DNA from: Rhizobiaceae bacterium
GTDB lineage: Bacteria > Pseudomonadota > Alphaproteobacteria > Rhizobiales > Rhizobiaceae
Direction of reading: 5' to 3'
DNA length: 34,804 nt
NCBI GenBank assembly: GCA_016763155.1
Contig: JAESUH010000037.1
Span: 1 to 34,804, forward strand
The notes beneath the pieces were generated by a model. The model made no database searches. It was not told the origin of the DNA and was given only the letters and a program-made list of their open reading frames with translations. The position numbers and the translations under genes are program-made. Within the stretch, counting starts at the first letter, position 1; every line of letters starts with the position of its first letter. Shown piece after piece: positions 15,635 to 24,564 of the stretch.

Positions 15635-16645
15635 TTATTTAGCCGCCTCAGCAGCTGCTTTTGCAGCCTTTGCTTCAGCGCGACAATATTTAATGTAATT
15701 CATTGCGTATTGGTCTTTTCCCAATAGGGCTTCGCTGGCCAATTTGAACTCAATCAGCGGGAATACCGGATTTACCACCGGATCAATCATCAAAGCATCA
15801 CAGCCTGCAAGGATCGAAAGCACCAAAAAGGCGTGGTTGACTACAATTCGTTTTGGCAGGCCAAAGGAGACATTAGAGTGGCCACCGAAAATATGCACTT
15901 CAGGATAGGCTTCTCGTAGCTCCCGTACAGCATCAAGATAATGATTGCCGTATTCAGGCCCGGCTCCTAGCGGAAATACCAGCGGATCGAGATAACGATC
16001 AGTCATGGGAATATCGGCATCATCCATCAATCCCATCAATTGCTTCATGTTTTCAACGCGTTCTTTATCGTCAGCCGGCATAGCTTCACGGCCAGAACCA
16101 TTGGCAAAAAGCAAGGCATTATATTCTTTGGCAAGCGGGATCATAATATCGCGGCCAGGTTCCAGATTAACGGAATTCATGGCCGGACGGCTAATAGACT
16201 GATCATATATCGCAAGACCCACTTTGATGGTTTCAGGATCTGAAGAATCGATGGCCAAGGATTTATCGGTCATCTTTTGTATTTCAGGTAAAAGCCAACG
16301 CATCCAGTCATTACGCTCTTCCGGATCAACGGCAATTTCATCAACGCAAACATCGATGATGGTAGCACCCGCCTTTTCCTGTGCCGCGACCAGACCACCG
16401 ATATATTCAAGGTTCTTGGTCTTGATGGCGTGGGAAACATGGGGAACAAGCGTTCTTTTTCGTGCAGCTTCATCCCAGGGATAAACCTCACTAACGTCCA
16501 TAAAGGCTTCATCGCCATTCGCATTCACATAGCGAATTTTTGCAACATTGCCGTCCAGAATAATGCGTGGGCTCGATGCTTTAAGCTTCCTCGTGGCGTT
16601 GACGTTTTCGCCAATAACTATCAGGCCGTTGTTTTCAACAGACAT
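15635..16645 (-). CDS. Methyl-corrinoid:tetrahydrofolate methyltransferase (pterin-binding, CmuB/MtgA-like)
   Basis: The 336-residue protein is a dihydropteroate-synthase-type TIM barrel. It has IGENVNATRK (11-20), AGATIIDVCVDE (92-103), AIDSSDPETIKVGL (131-144) and NSVNLE (157-162), the pattern of pterin-binding methyltransferases such as MtgA, CmuB and AcsE. The role inferred is transfer of a methyl group from methylcob(III)alamin on the partner corrinoid protein to tetrahydrofolate, feeding C1 oxidation or assimilation. It is not MetH: there is no homocysteine or activation domain. A C-terminal Ala/Lys-rich helix (about 323-336) is a minor peculiarity. It lies 28 bases after the fusion protein gene on the same strand. 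Confidence 0.88.
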   Translation of the reverse strand: MSVENNGLIVIGENVNATRKLKASSPRIILDGNVAKIRYVNANGDEAFMDVSEVYPWDEAARKRTLVPHVSHAIKTKNLEYIGGLVAAQEKAGATIIDVCVDEIAVDPEERNDWMRWLLPEIQKMTDKSLAIDSSDPETIKVGLAIYDQSISRPAMNSVNLEPGRDIMIPLAKEYNALLFANGSGREAMPADDKERVENMKQLMGLMDDADIPMTDRYLDPLVFPLGAGPEYGNHYLDAVRELREAYPEVHIFGGHSNVSFGLPKRIVVNHAFLVLSILAGCDALMIDPVVNPVFPLIEFKLASEALLGKDQYAMNYIKYCRAEAKAAKAAAEAAK

Positions 16646-16673
16646 ATCAATCTCACCTTGTTAAATTTTTGAA

Positions 16674-18566
16674 TCAAGCGGGTACTTGCGCGGCTTCCGC
16701 TGCAACCATCAAACGTTTTGCTAAAACCACCGCATCAACAGCGCTTTCTGCATAACCATCTGCACCAATCTTATCGGCAAAATCCTGACTTACCGGCGCA
16801 CCGCCAACGATAACCGGATAGGTATTTCCAGCTGCCTTGATTGCGGTAACGGTCTTGCCCATGAATGGCATAGAAGTGGTAAGTAGCGCGGAAAGTCCGA
16901 CAATATCTGCATTAACCCGGCTGGCTTCGGCCATGATTTTATCGGGAGCTGCATTCACACCCACATCGTAGACTTCAAAACCACCGCCCTCTAGCAGCAT
17001 AGCAACGAGGTTTTTCCCGATATCGTGCAAATCTCCCTGCACGGTTGCCAGCACTACGGTGCCTTTTGATTTTGTTTTACGCTCCGTCAAAATTGGTCGC
17101 AGAACTTCCAGACCCGATTTCATGGCATTGGCTGCCATCAGCATTTCCGGCACGAATAATTCACCAGTGGCAAATTCTTCGCCTACCGTATCCATGGCCC
17201 TGATCAGGGAGTTATCCAGAATAATATCGGGTTCAATATCCTGTTCAATGGCAGAGCCCACCAGCTCTTCAACCAGCTCATTGTCATAATCCAGGATGCC
17301 CTCGTAAATTTCATCCATCAAAGGTCTGATATTGTCATCAAGAGCCGGCTTAAGGTCAGCGCCTTGAACCTGAGTGTCTCCCTTAACTTCCTTAGCTGAA
17401 TTATCTTTCCAAAGACGTTCGCCAGATTCAACCAGACCTTCGTAAGGACGATCACCTTTACGGAAATCATTAATCGCTTCGACGATGGTACGGACATTTT
17501 CAACTGGCGTTTGGGCACTCAGGGAACACAGATAAAGAGCAAATTTATTGCCCATGGGGCCGGAGCTTCCGACCTCCATATATTCATGGATCACCTTATA
17601 GATATCTTCGCGGCTGCCTTCGTGGCAAATATCGTTTCCAACACCGAAAATCAGCGGCAAATTATGTTCGGTGGCGTAATCACGCGACATTACTGTGCCG
17701 ACTTTATATAAATCAGGGTCCTGAACCTTCAAATGGTTGGGTGCTACCTGAAGTTTGCGTTCGAAAAAGTCCTTAGGATCAGAGGCGAACGCATCACCCC
17801 ACCAACTATCCACCTCAACTGGAGAACTATCGCCTCCAGTGAGTTCCTTCATACGCAAGATATAGGGAATGGAGAATTCATCAAGAATATCATAGGTGAT
17901 GAAGCCCAATGAACCGATTGCATCAGAGCCGATGGTTTTTGCATTTGGAAACGCTTTGAATAATTCGTTCAAATAGGGAACGGAAACCTCTTCCACATAG
18001 TATTTGAATATTTTATGGACGAATTCCGGGTCTTCACGGATCAAAATGATCAACCGCTCGAAGCCCACCATGTGGGAAACTGCGGTAAATGGCGCGCAAA
18101 AGCGCACCGGGGCGCTTAGGCCACCTGAAATTTCCTGATACATATGCAGTATATCATGCACCATTTGGGCGCGGCCAGAATTAATCGGGTGCGGTGCTTT
18201 TAGGGAAGCCAGGTCTTTTTCGGTCTTGATCAAAACGTTGGTGTTGTTGATGGCTGGCGCCATATCATCAAACCAGGTCATCTCGCCGCCCATCATCTCG
18301 ACTTCGATGTTATAGACGTCCCACATCAAATCCACTGTATCGAAACCAAAATCTGCACAGGTGTGAAGATGGCCTTTTACAAAGGTTTCAGCATCGGAAT
18401 AAAAGTCCTGTCCCGGCACTTGGCAATATTCAAGGCCGAATTCGGACATTTGTGATGTCCAGGGAATGTAGTCAGAGCCAGTGGTCATGGCGAGTTTCAT
18501 CTGAGCGACATTTTTTTGAAAATCGTAATCCGAAAAATCTCGATCAAGAAAGCTTGGTCTAGCCAT
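16674..18566 (-). CDS. Corrinoid methyltransferase fusion: UroD-type methyltransferase + B12-binding domain (CmuA-like)
   Basis: In this 630-residue protein, residues ~40-370 form a uroporphyrinogen-decarboxylase-like barrel (PFTAVSHMVGFERLI 159-173, TIGSDAIGSLGFITYDILDEF 211-231). A helical cap lies at ~410-495 (VGEEFATGELFVPEMLMAANAM). The cobalamin-binding Rossmann domain follows, with DLHDIG at 512-517 (His514 as lower cobalt ligand), GLSALLTTSM 557-566 and VGGAPVS 587-593. The order and length match chloromethane methyltransferase CmuA, in which one polypeptide methylates and carries the corrinoid. The HxC zinc site of MtaA/CmuA domains is not obvious at the expected place: the barrel segment near 277-283 reads NHLKVQD. 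The methyl donor may therefore differ. It is the first gene of the operon, divergent from a LysR gene. Confidence 0.88.
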   Translation of the reverse strand: MARPSFLDRDFSDYDFQKNVAQMKLAMTTGSDYIPWTSQMSEFGLEYCQVPGQDFYSDAETFVKGHLHTCADFGFDTVDLMWDVYNIEVEMMGGEMTWFDDMAPAINNTNVLIKTEKDLASLKAPHPINSGRAQMVHDILHMYQEISGGLSAPVRFCAPFTAVSHMVGFERLIILIREDPEFVHKIFKYYVEEVSVPYLNELFKAFPNAKTIGSDAIGSLGFITYDILDEFSIPYILRMKELTGGDSSPVEVDSWWGDAFASDPKDFFERKLQVAPNHLKVQDPDLYKVGTVMSRDYATEHNLPLIFGVGNDICHEGSREDIYKVIHEYMEVGSSGPMGNKFALYLCSLSAQTPVENVRTIVEAINDFRKGDRPYEGLVESGERLWKDNSAKEVKGDTQVQGADLKPALDDNIRPLMDEIYEGILDYDNELVEELVGSAIEQDIEPDIILDNSLIRAMDTVGEEFATGELFVPEMLMAANAMKSGLEVLRPILTERKTKSKGTVVLATVQGDLHDIGKNLVAMLLEGGGFEVYDVGVNAAPDKIMAEASRVNADIVGLSALLTTSMPFMGKTVTAIKAAGNTYPVIVGGAPVSQDFADKIGADGYAESAVDAVVLAKRLMVAAEAAQVPA

Positions 18567-18867
18567 ATCCTTAAATTCCCTAACTATTTACCTGATTTCC
18601 CTGCTCCAACGTCAGGGATGGAATAATGTGACTCAGGCCACTAGTTTTGGCAAATCGATTATTAAAGGGATTTGCTTTTGTTTTTCTTATATGAAATTGC
18701 AAATTTCGCCTCTTCAAGCCTGTTTCAGCTGCTGCATTTTGTAAAATTCAATCGTGTAACTAATTGCTTAACTGGGACATTTTGACCACACAGCCCATAA
18801 AACCTTGCGTTAATGTTATGATTTCGAATATAAGTTGTTTTTGGTATCGAAAATCTGAGGTTAGTAA
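18567..18867. promoter_or_regulatory. Divergent promoter/operator region between methyltransferase operon and LysR gene
   Basis: This 301-base region has no gene. It holds two candidate LysR-type sites. GAAATTGCAAATTTC at 18693-18707 has perfect 6-bp arms with a 3-base centre. GATTTCGA at 18820-18827 faces TCGAAAATC at 18847-18855, close to the LysR start at 18868, as expected for autoregulation. LysR proteins commonly control a divergent operon from such a region. A GAGG ribosome site precedes the LysR ATG. No -10/-35 pair was assigned. Confidence 0.5.
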
Positions 18868-19800
18868 ATGCATCTAAATCTCTCGCATATGGCTTATGTA
18901 GTCGCTGTAGCCAAGGCAGGCAGCATAACGGGTGCCTCTGTTGAAATTGGCATTTCGCAACCGGCAATCAGTGCAGCAATTCGGGGAATTGAGGATGCTT
19001 TTGAGTATAAATTATTCGTGCGCAACCGGGCCAAAGGACTATCGCTAACCCCTACAGGTCGCCATTTTGTCAATCGCGCGCAACAGCTTCTTGATGAAGC
19101 GGCGGCTTTTCAAGATGACGTTCAGGGTTTTGGAAATCAGATCGCAGGTGAAATCCAGGTTGCGTGTTATCATGTGATTGCTCCTTACGTAATCCCGCCG
19201 GTTTTCAGCAATCTGGCAATTAAGCACCCCAAGGTGAGCGTTCGTTTACATGAAGGTTCTCTTGTGGATGTGGTGAACACTGTCAAAGAGGGTACGGCCG
19301 ATATCGCGATTACCTTTGATATGTTTGATGATTCCACGGTCAATCTGGAGCGGCTAATATCGGTACGGCCCCATGTGCTAATGTCACAAGAGCATGCGCT
19401 GGCCGGAAGACAATCTGTATCATTGGATGAATTGGCCGATTTCCCGTTTGTTATGCTCGATATTCCTGGGGTTCGGGAATATTATCAAAACCTTTTCCGT
19501 CAACGCGGTATTCAACCTGATGTTCGTTATCGCGCCCAATCGCTTGAATTGGTGCGCAGTCTTGTAGGGCTAAACCTTGGGTATTCATTTGCGCTTTTGC
19601 CGATTTTAGGGAAACGCAGCTATAGCGGAGATGTGATTATTCGCCGTCCGCTTAGTCATGATGTGGAAGAAGCGTATTTGAGCCTGGTTTCACCAAAAGA
19701 TACCCAGCACCCGAAAAAAATCGATGCTTTTGCAGAAGTTTGTCGAGAGGCTATAGCCGTTGCAATTGATACCCATTCCCAGGCGATGTTTGATGACTAG
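18868..19800 (+). CDS. LysR-family transcriptional regulator
   Basis: The 310-residue protein has the LysR winged helix-turn-helix at 1-60 (MAYVVAVAKAGSITGASVEIGISQPAISAAIRGIEDAFEYKLFVR). The substrate-binding (PBP2-like) domain runs from ~90 to 300. It is divergent from the corrinoid methyltransferase operon with a 301-base shared intergenic region, the classic arrangement for a LysR regulator and its target. The likely role is inducer-dependent activation of that operon. The inducer, possibly the methyl donor or a downstream product, is unknown. Confidence 0.93.
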   Translation: MHLNLSHMAYVVAVAKAGSITGASVEIGISQPAISAAIRGIEDAFEYKLFVRNRAKGLSLTPTGRHFVNRAQQLLDEAAAFQDDVQGFGNQIAGEIQVACYHVIAPYVIPPVFSNLAIKHPKVSVRLHEGSLVDVVNTVKEGTADIAITFDMFDDSTVNLERLISVRPHVLMSQEHALAGRQSVSLDELADFPFVMLDIPGVREYYQNLFRQRGIQPDVRYRAQSLELVRSLVGLNLGYSFALLPILGKRSYSGDVIIRRPLSHDVEEAYLSLVSPKDTQHPKKIDAFAEVCREAIAVAIDTHSQAMFDD

Positions 19801-19991
19801 TAAAACTACGGCCATGCTCGGGCAGATGGTTGGTGATTCTTCACCATGGCTTTGCAAGAAAATTCATGTATTTTAACGGAACAATGGGTTAGCGGTATTT
19901 TGCTGATATCGCTAGAGTTGTGGATGTGCATTGGCGGGTAGAGTGGTATATGCTATTTTACAGTAACTGCCGACTTTTGTGTGGTATTTTC

Positions 19992-21704
19992 ATGCATAAA
20001 TCCGAGGTTGATGTGGTAGCTAGCAAAGATGATATTTGGACACGCGAGGAGGTTTTACAATCTCTTGACGCTGTGCTTGCCAGCCCTGCATTTGCGGCCT
20101 CCCAGCAATTACAATCATTTTTAACCTATGTGGTTGTTCAAACGCTGGATGGGAATGCGGATAGGTTGAAAGCCTACACAATTGCTGTAGACGCTCTTCG
20201 CAAACCAGAAGCTTTTGACCCACAAATTGACCCAACGGTAAGGGTGCTTGCTGGGAAATTGCGCAGTGCATTACGACTATATTATGCAACTGAAGGGTCC
20301 CAAGACCCAATTCGCTTCGATATGCCAAAGGGTTCTTATCGAACGGAATTTATTTCCAAAATAGACGAACTAACGAACCATACAAATGATGGCATCGCCA
20401 TTGAACAGGCCAGAAGCGGGCGTTGGTGGGCCATGCCAACGGTTATTGGCCTGCTTGCAATGGTTGCCGCTGTTGGCTTTCGGTTATATTTTGTTCAACA
20501 AACACCTGATGATCACAAACCTCACGCTCCCATCATTGCTGTTGCTGCATTTGAGAATATTTCCGGTGAGAGCAGTCTGGATGATTTCAAATCAGGGTTA
20601 CGGTTTGATCTGGTTTCCGAGCTTTCACGCTTTTCATGGATTTCTACCTATGCAGCGAAAGAACATACGCAAGACCACAACCATTCACCATTCCATGCTG
20701 ATTATATTTTACGCGGATCTTTAACTGCAGCAAATAAGAGAATTCACGTATCTTATCGGCTAGAGAGCGCTGATACGGGGATTGTTAAATGGGCTCAGGT
20801 ATTTGATAGGGAGCTAACTTCCCAAAATATTTTTGAAATCCAAAAGGAAACCGTACAAGCTATTGCGTTTCAAATCGGCAATCCTGCCGGAATTCTTAAT
20901 CAGCTGGAGCAAGATCGGTATCAACAAAATGTCGGCGGTTTGAATGCATATCTTTGCGCTCTTAAATTATATGATTATTGGAGGACCTTTGCCCGGGATA
21001 AACACCTCGAAATTCGAACTTGTCTTGAAACTGCAATCATAACCGACCCTGGTTATGCTGAAGCCCATGCGGCACTTGCATTTATTTATCTGCATGAAGA
21101 GCTATTGGGTTCAAATCGCAGAACCGGCTATGATCCCTTAAAACGTGCATTGGCAGAAGCCAGCATTGCTGCTGGACTAGATAAATTCAGCATTCTGGCG
21201 AAGCGAGCGCTCTACACTACCCTTTTGTTTAACGGCGATCTCGAAGAGTTTTCTCGTATTGGGCACGATGCCGTCAGGGTCAACCCGAATAATCCTGAAT
21301 TGCTTTCAGATTTTGGCCATAGACTGGCCGTTAATGCCGGAAAATGGGAAGAAGGCATTGATTTTTCGAAAAAGGCATTGTCACTCAATCCAAACCCTCC
21401 TCCTTCTTATTTCATAGCTCTGGCGCTGCAGGCTATTTCAAAAGGCGAAAATTATTGGGAGGTCTTACAATGGACTGAGCGGATGAACTCTACAGATTTT
21501 CCCTTTTTCTATATGATTACGGCGATTGCCCATTCAGAGTTAAAACACCTTGCTGCTGCCCAAGCCAGCCTGGCTGCACTGGGTATTCAATCTGCAACTA
21601 TGGCGACACAGACCGTGCGCAAATACCGTATGCACAAACCGTTCGAAACTCTAATTATCCAGCGTCTAAATGATGCATATAAATATGCGGCCAATACCAG
21701 TTAG
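19992..21704 (+). CDS. Membrane-anchored TPR protein with conserved N-terminal domain (often misnamed adenylate cyclase)
   Basis: From the ATG at 19992 the protein has about 570 residues; the frame could extend to a GTG at 19920. An N-terminal cytoplasmic domain (VLASPAFAASQQLQSFLTYVV, IDPTVRVLAGKLRSALRLYYATEG, FDMPKGSYRTEF) is common to alphaproteobacterial TPR proteins. A single membrane segment follows (WWAMPTVIGLLAMVAAVGFRLYF). Next comes a TolB/CadC-like part beginning IAVAAFENISGESSLDDF and containing ADYILRGSL, then TPR-like helices to the end. No nucleotide cyclase catalytic domain is present, so the common label does not apply. It may be a transmembrane sensor or regulator. It converges with dnaQ, separated by 44 bases. 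Confidence 0.8.
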   Translation: MHKSEVDVVASKDDIWTREEVLQSLDAVLASPAFAASQQLQSFLTYVVVQTLDGNADRLKAYTIAVDALRKPEAFDPQIDPTVRVLAGKLRSALRLYYATEGSQDPIRFDMPKGSYRTEFISKIDELTNHTNDGIAIEQARSGRWWAMPTVIGLLAMVAAVGFRLYFVQQTPDDHKPHAPIIAVAAFENISGESSLDDFKSGLRFDLVSELSRFSWISTYAAKEHTQDHNHSPFHADYILRGSLTAANKRIHVSYRLESADTGIVKWAQVFDRELTSQNIFEIQKETVQAIAFQIGNPAGILNQLEQDRYQQNVGGLNAYLCALKLYDYWRTFARDKHLEIRTCLETAIITDPGYAEAHAALAFIYLHEELLGSNRRTGYDPLKRALAEASIAAGLDKFSILAKRALYTTLLFNGDLEEFSRIGHDAVRVNPNNPELLSDFGHRLAVNAGKWEEGIDFSKKALSLNPNPPPSYFIALALQAISKGENYWEVLQWTERMNSTDFPFFYMITAIAHSELKHLAAAQASLAALGIQSATMATQTVRKYRMHKPFETLIIQRLNDAYKYAANTS

Positions 21705-21748
21705 GCCGTAAACTGTTTGGCTGAGGGTAATATTTTCAGAATAGCTGG

Positions 21749-22447
21749 TTAGACTTTATTCCAGATGGCATCTTCACCAATCGTTTTAATGAAGGCTTCG
21801 TGGGCTTGTTCATCATCTTTGCTTAGTCGTGATGGCAATGGGTTTGGCCGCGGCATCATTTTATGAACATTGCCACTGGTTTGGGCAGATTCTCCGGATT
21901 TTGCTTCATTTGCATCCAGTAATAAGCTGGCCTGTTTACCGCCCAGCAATTCAATATAAACGTCTGCCAGCAGCTCAGCATCAAGTAACGCGCCATGTTT
22001 TGTACGGTGAGAATTATCAATATTATAGCGCTTACATAAAGCATCCAGTGAATTGGGACCCATGGGATGCTTGTGTCTGGCCAATTGCAGGGTATCGATG
22101 ACACTTGTCCATGGAAATGGCTTAATGCTCATACGTTTTAGTTCTGCATTGACGAAACCCATATCGAATTTTGCGTTATGGGCGATCAATTTTCCATCAT
22201 TGAAGAACTTTAAAAAATCTTCAGCGATATCCGCAAAAACCGGTTTATCAGCCAAAAACTCTGCACTAATGCCATGAACTCGCTCTGCATCGGGATGAAT
22301 ATCCTTCCCGTCTGCATTGATATATTGGTGGTATGTGTTGCCAGTGGGGAAGCGATTGACCAGTTCAATTGCGCCTATCTCGATGATCCGATCGCCTTTT
22401 TCTGCTTTCAGGCCTGTGGTTTCCGTATCAAATATGATTTCACGCAT
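21749..22447 (-). CDS. dnaQ: DNA polymerase III epsilon subunit (3'-5' proofreading exonuclease)
   Basis: The 232-residue protein has the DnaQ DEDDh exonuclease motifs: FDTETTG at 6-12 (Asp7, Glu9), HNAKFD at about 94-99, and HGALLDAELLADVY at about 150-163 (His150, Asp155). The C-terminal tail (KDDEQAHEAFIKTIGEDAIW) fits the alpha-subunit-binding tail of bacterial epsilon. It proofreads during replication as part of the Pol III core. Its start overlaps coaE by 8 bases, and it is the last gene of the ppsR-maf-aroE-coaE-dnaQ run, consistent with an operon transcribed away from oriC. Confidence 0.96.
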   Translation of the reverse strand: MREIIFDTETTGLKAEKGDRIIEIGAIELVNRFPTGNTYHQYINADGKDIHPDAERVHGISAEFLADKPVFADIAEDFLKFFNDGKLIAHNAKFDMGFVNAELKRMSIKPFPWTSVIDTLQLARHKHPMGPNSLDALCKRYNIDNSHRTKHGALLDAELLADVYIELLGGKQASLLLDANEAKSGESAQTSGNVHKMMPRPNPLPSRLSKDDEQAHEAFIKTIGEDAIWNKV

Positions 22448-23078
22448 GGTTTTGTTCTTCCGCTGAACTGAGTTCGCGATTTATGGGCTGAAAATTCTCT
22501 ACGGAAACCATATCAATGATCTCCGCAACTTTTTGTCTGGCAGCTTCCATGCCCACGCCCGTATCGATCAAAAAATCGGCCTTTTTTCTCTTGATTGCAT
22601 CAGGCACTTGTTTCTTCAAAATATTGGCAAACTTTTCTTCGCTCATTCCAGGCCTTGAAAGAACACGCTTTCGTTGTTCCTCTTCGCTGGCGGTCACCAC
22701 AATTACTGCGTCGACACTTGTTTCTCGACCACCTTCGAACAAGAGCGGTATATCCAAGAGCACCAGTTTTGCACCGGATGTTCGCGCCGCTTCGATAAAT
22801 TTTTGTTGTTCTGCATGAACCAGCGGGTGAATAATTTTTTCAAGTTTTTTGAGCGCTTCGGGATCAGCTAATACCTTATCTCCGAGTTTTTTGCGGTCCA
22901 CAATTTTCCCATCGGTTGTACCAGGAAAAGCCTCCTCAACCAGTGGTGTCGCTTTTCCCTCATAAAGTGCGTGTACTGTGGCATCGGCGTCATAGACAGG
23001 GATTCCTGCCTCAAGAAACATTTTAGCCGTGGTTGATTTTCCCATTCCAATGGAACCCGTAAGACCAAGTATTATCAT
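22440..23078 (-). CDS. coaE: Dephospho-CoA kinase
   Basis: The 212-residue protein has the CoaE P-loop GLTGSIGMGKSTTAKMF (5-21), the GIPVYDADATVH segment (25-36), and the LVLLDIPLLFEGG motif. It transfers phosphate from ATP to the 3'-OH of dephospho-CoA, the last step of CoA synthesis. The ATG at 23078 overlaps the aroE stop by 4 bases (ATGA), indicating translational coupling. The length is typical. Confidence 0.97.
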   Translation of the reverse strand: MIILGLTGSIGMGKSTTAKMFLEAGIPVYDADATVHALYEGKATPLVEEAFPGTTDGKIVDRKKLGDKVLADPEALKKLEKIIHPLVHAEQQKFIEAARTSGAKLVLLDIPLLFEGGRETSVDAVIVVTASEEEQRKRVLSRPGMSEEKFANILKKQVPDAIKRKKADFLIDTGVGMEAARQKVAEIIDMVSVENFQPINRELSSAEEQNHA

Positions 23079-23944
23079 TTGACGGTAGCTTTTTTATTGA
23101 GGTCGGAAAGAATGTATTGGCGCAGGGCTGGGGTGATGTTTGGTCTTGTACCGAACCATTTTTCAAAACCCGGAGCCGCCTGATGTAGCAACATCCCCAG
23201 ACCGTCTACGGTTTTGAAGTTTTTTCGTTTGGCCAGTTTTAGTAACGGGGTCAGAAGAGGCGTATAAACAATATCGGTCACGATGGCATTTGGTTTTAAA
23301 TTGGCAAGATCAAGCGGGAATTCAATATCTTCATCCATTCCGATGGAGGTGGTATTCACTAAAAGGTCAGTATCTGCCAATAGGGCAGTCGCTTCTTCCC
23401 ATCCGTGCGCCGATAGGCTCGTCTCTAACAATGGTGAAAATTCATCTGCAATTGCTTGCGCCCTTAAAATCGTGCGGTTGATGATGTGGATATTGGTGTA
23501 GCCAGCTTTACCAAGGGCATAGATAACAGCCCGTGAAGCGCCGCCCGCACCTAGGATTGTTGCAGTTTTTCCCTCGCGCCATTTAGGTGCAAAATCATCC
23601 AGATTTGCGCAAAACCCGTAGCCATCCGTGTTTGTACCGTGGATTTCCCCGTTTTCGAGCCACAATGTGTTCACCGCACCCAGTGCTTGGGCAATTTCAT
23701 CTGGATGGTCGATCAGGCGATAGACAGTTTCCTTATGGGGCACCGTCACATTACCTCCGGCAAAGCCAGATTTGGGCAGCAGTTTTATAAAGATATCAAT
23801 ATTTTCGGGCACCACGGCGACAGCTTCATAGGTTCCCTGGATTTTCAGATATTTTAGCCAATAACCGTGCACTAACGGCGATCGGGAATGTTTAATGGGC
23901 CAGCCTATAACGAAAGCTGAATCCGATTGATTATTATCTGTCAT
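23075..23944 (-). CDS. aroE: Shikimate dehydrogenase
   Basis: AroE reduces 3-dehydroshikimate to shikimate with NADPH in aromatic amino acid synthesis. The signature elements are WPIKHSRSPLVHGYW (shikimate site), GNVTVPHKE (catalytic Lys), AVNTLW, TDGYGF, GAGGASRAVIYALGKAG (NADP site) and DIVYTPLLTPLL. Two starts compete. ATG 23959 overlaps the maf stop (ATGA). ATG 23944 has a GAGG Shine-Dalgarno about 9 bases upstream and a more usual N-terminus, so it is preferred here. The coaE ATG overlaps its TGA. Confidence 0.95.
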   Translation of the reverse strand: MTDNNQSDSAFVIGWPIKHSRSPLVHGYWLKYLKIQGTYEAVAVVPENIDIFIKLLPKSGFAGGNVTVPHKETVYRLIDHPDEIAQALGAVNTLWLENGEIHGTNTDGYGFCANLDDFAPKWREGKTATILGAGGASRAVIYALGKAGYTNIHIINRTILRAQAIADEFSPLLETSLSAHGWEEATALLADTDLLVNTTSIGMDEDIEFPLDLANLKPNAIVTDIVYTPLLTPLLKLAKRKNFKTVDGLGMLLHQAAPGFEKWFGTRPNITPALRQYILSDLNKKATVK

Positions 23945-23955
23945 GGTTTGCTGCC

Positions 23956-24564
23956 TCATCCATCGATCAGTTTTCGTTGTCTCAATTCTGATAATAAGGG
24001 CAATAGTGGCAGACCCATGATGGTAAAGTAATCGCCTGTGATTTTTTCAAACAATTGCAATCCTTCCCCCTCTATCTGGTACGCACCCACACTGGAGAGT
24101 ACGCTATCACCAACTTTTGCCAGATGCCTGCCAATGAACCCTGGGTCCAAATCACGCATTTTCAATCTTGCAATTTCTACGTGGCTCCACAACACTTCTT
24201 CATTGCGAACAAGGACGATTGCTGAATTTAGCTGGTGTGTTTTTCCAGACATTTTCAAGAGCCGACTGCGGGCCTCTTCCATGTTAGCCGGCTTATGCAG
24301 CAATTCATCATCCAATGAGAGTGTTTGATCACAGCCAATGACGTAAGCGTCCGGGTTTTTCTTTGAAACATCCGTAGCTTTGGTTTGAGCCAGTATTTCG
24401 GCGATATCCGCTGCATTTAACCCAGCTTTCAGGAGAGGAGTTTCAACGGCACGCTCGTCGATATCTGCAGGCTGGCTTTCCACATCCAACCCGACATTTT
24501 TCAAAAGCTGTGCTCTATAGGGGCTTTTTGAGGCTAGAACCAGTTTAGCTTGCTGTTGGCTCAT
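23956..24564 (-). CDS. maf: Maf-like nucleoside triphosphate pyrophosphatase
   Basis: The 202-residue protein has the Maf opening [19 protein letters not shown] (9-27), a DERAVETPL motif (37-45) and [12 protein letters not shown] (71-82) with the catalytic-region Asp. Maf proteins hydrolyse non-canonical or modified nucleoside triphosphates to monophosphates, and the YhdE/YceF subgroups differ in base preference. I cannot assign the subgroup safely. It overlaps ppsR by 4 bases at its start and aroE at its end. Confidence 0.94.
   Translation of the reverse strand: MSQQQAKLVLASKSPYRAQLLKNVGLDVESQPADIDERAVETPLLKAGLNAADIAEILAQTKATDVSKKNPDAYVIGCDQTLSLDDELLHKPANMEEARSRLLKMSGKTHQLNSAIVLVRNEEVLWSHVEIARLKMRDLDPGFIGRHLAKVGDSVLSSVGAYQIEGEGLQLFEKITGDYFTIMGLPLLPLLSELRQRKLIDG

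Noticed and set aside
15635..16645. Calling the gene dihydropteroate synthase (folP)
   Set aside because: The pterin-binding barrel sits in an operon with a corrinoid protein and reactivase and matches methyltransferase motifs, not folP context.
16674..18566. Calling the gene uroporphyrinogen decarboxylase
   Set aside because: It lacks the HemE motif [11 protein letters not shown] and carries a C-terminal cobalamin-binding domain; the true hemE is at 25788.
19920..21704. Adenylate cyclase annotation for the TPR gene
   Set aside because: No class III cyclase catalytic domain is present; only the N-terminal region and TPR repeats match proteins so labelled.
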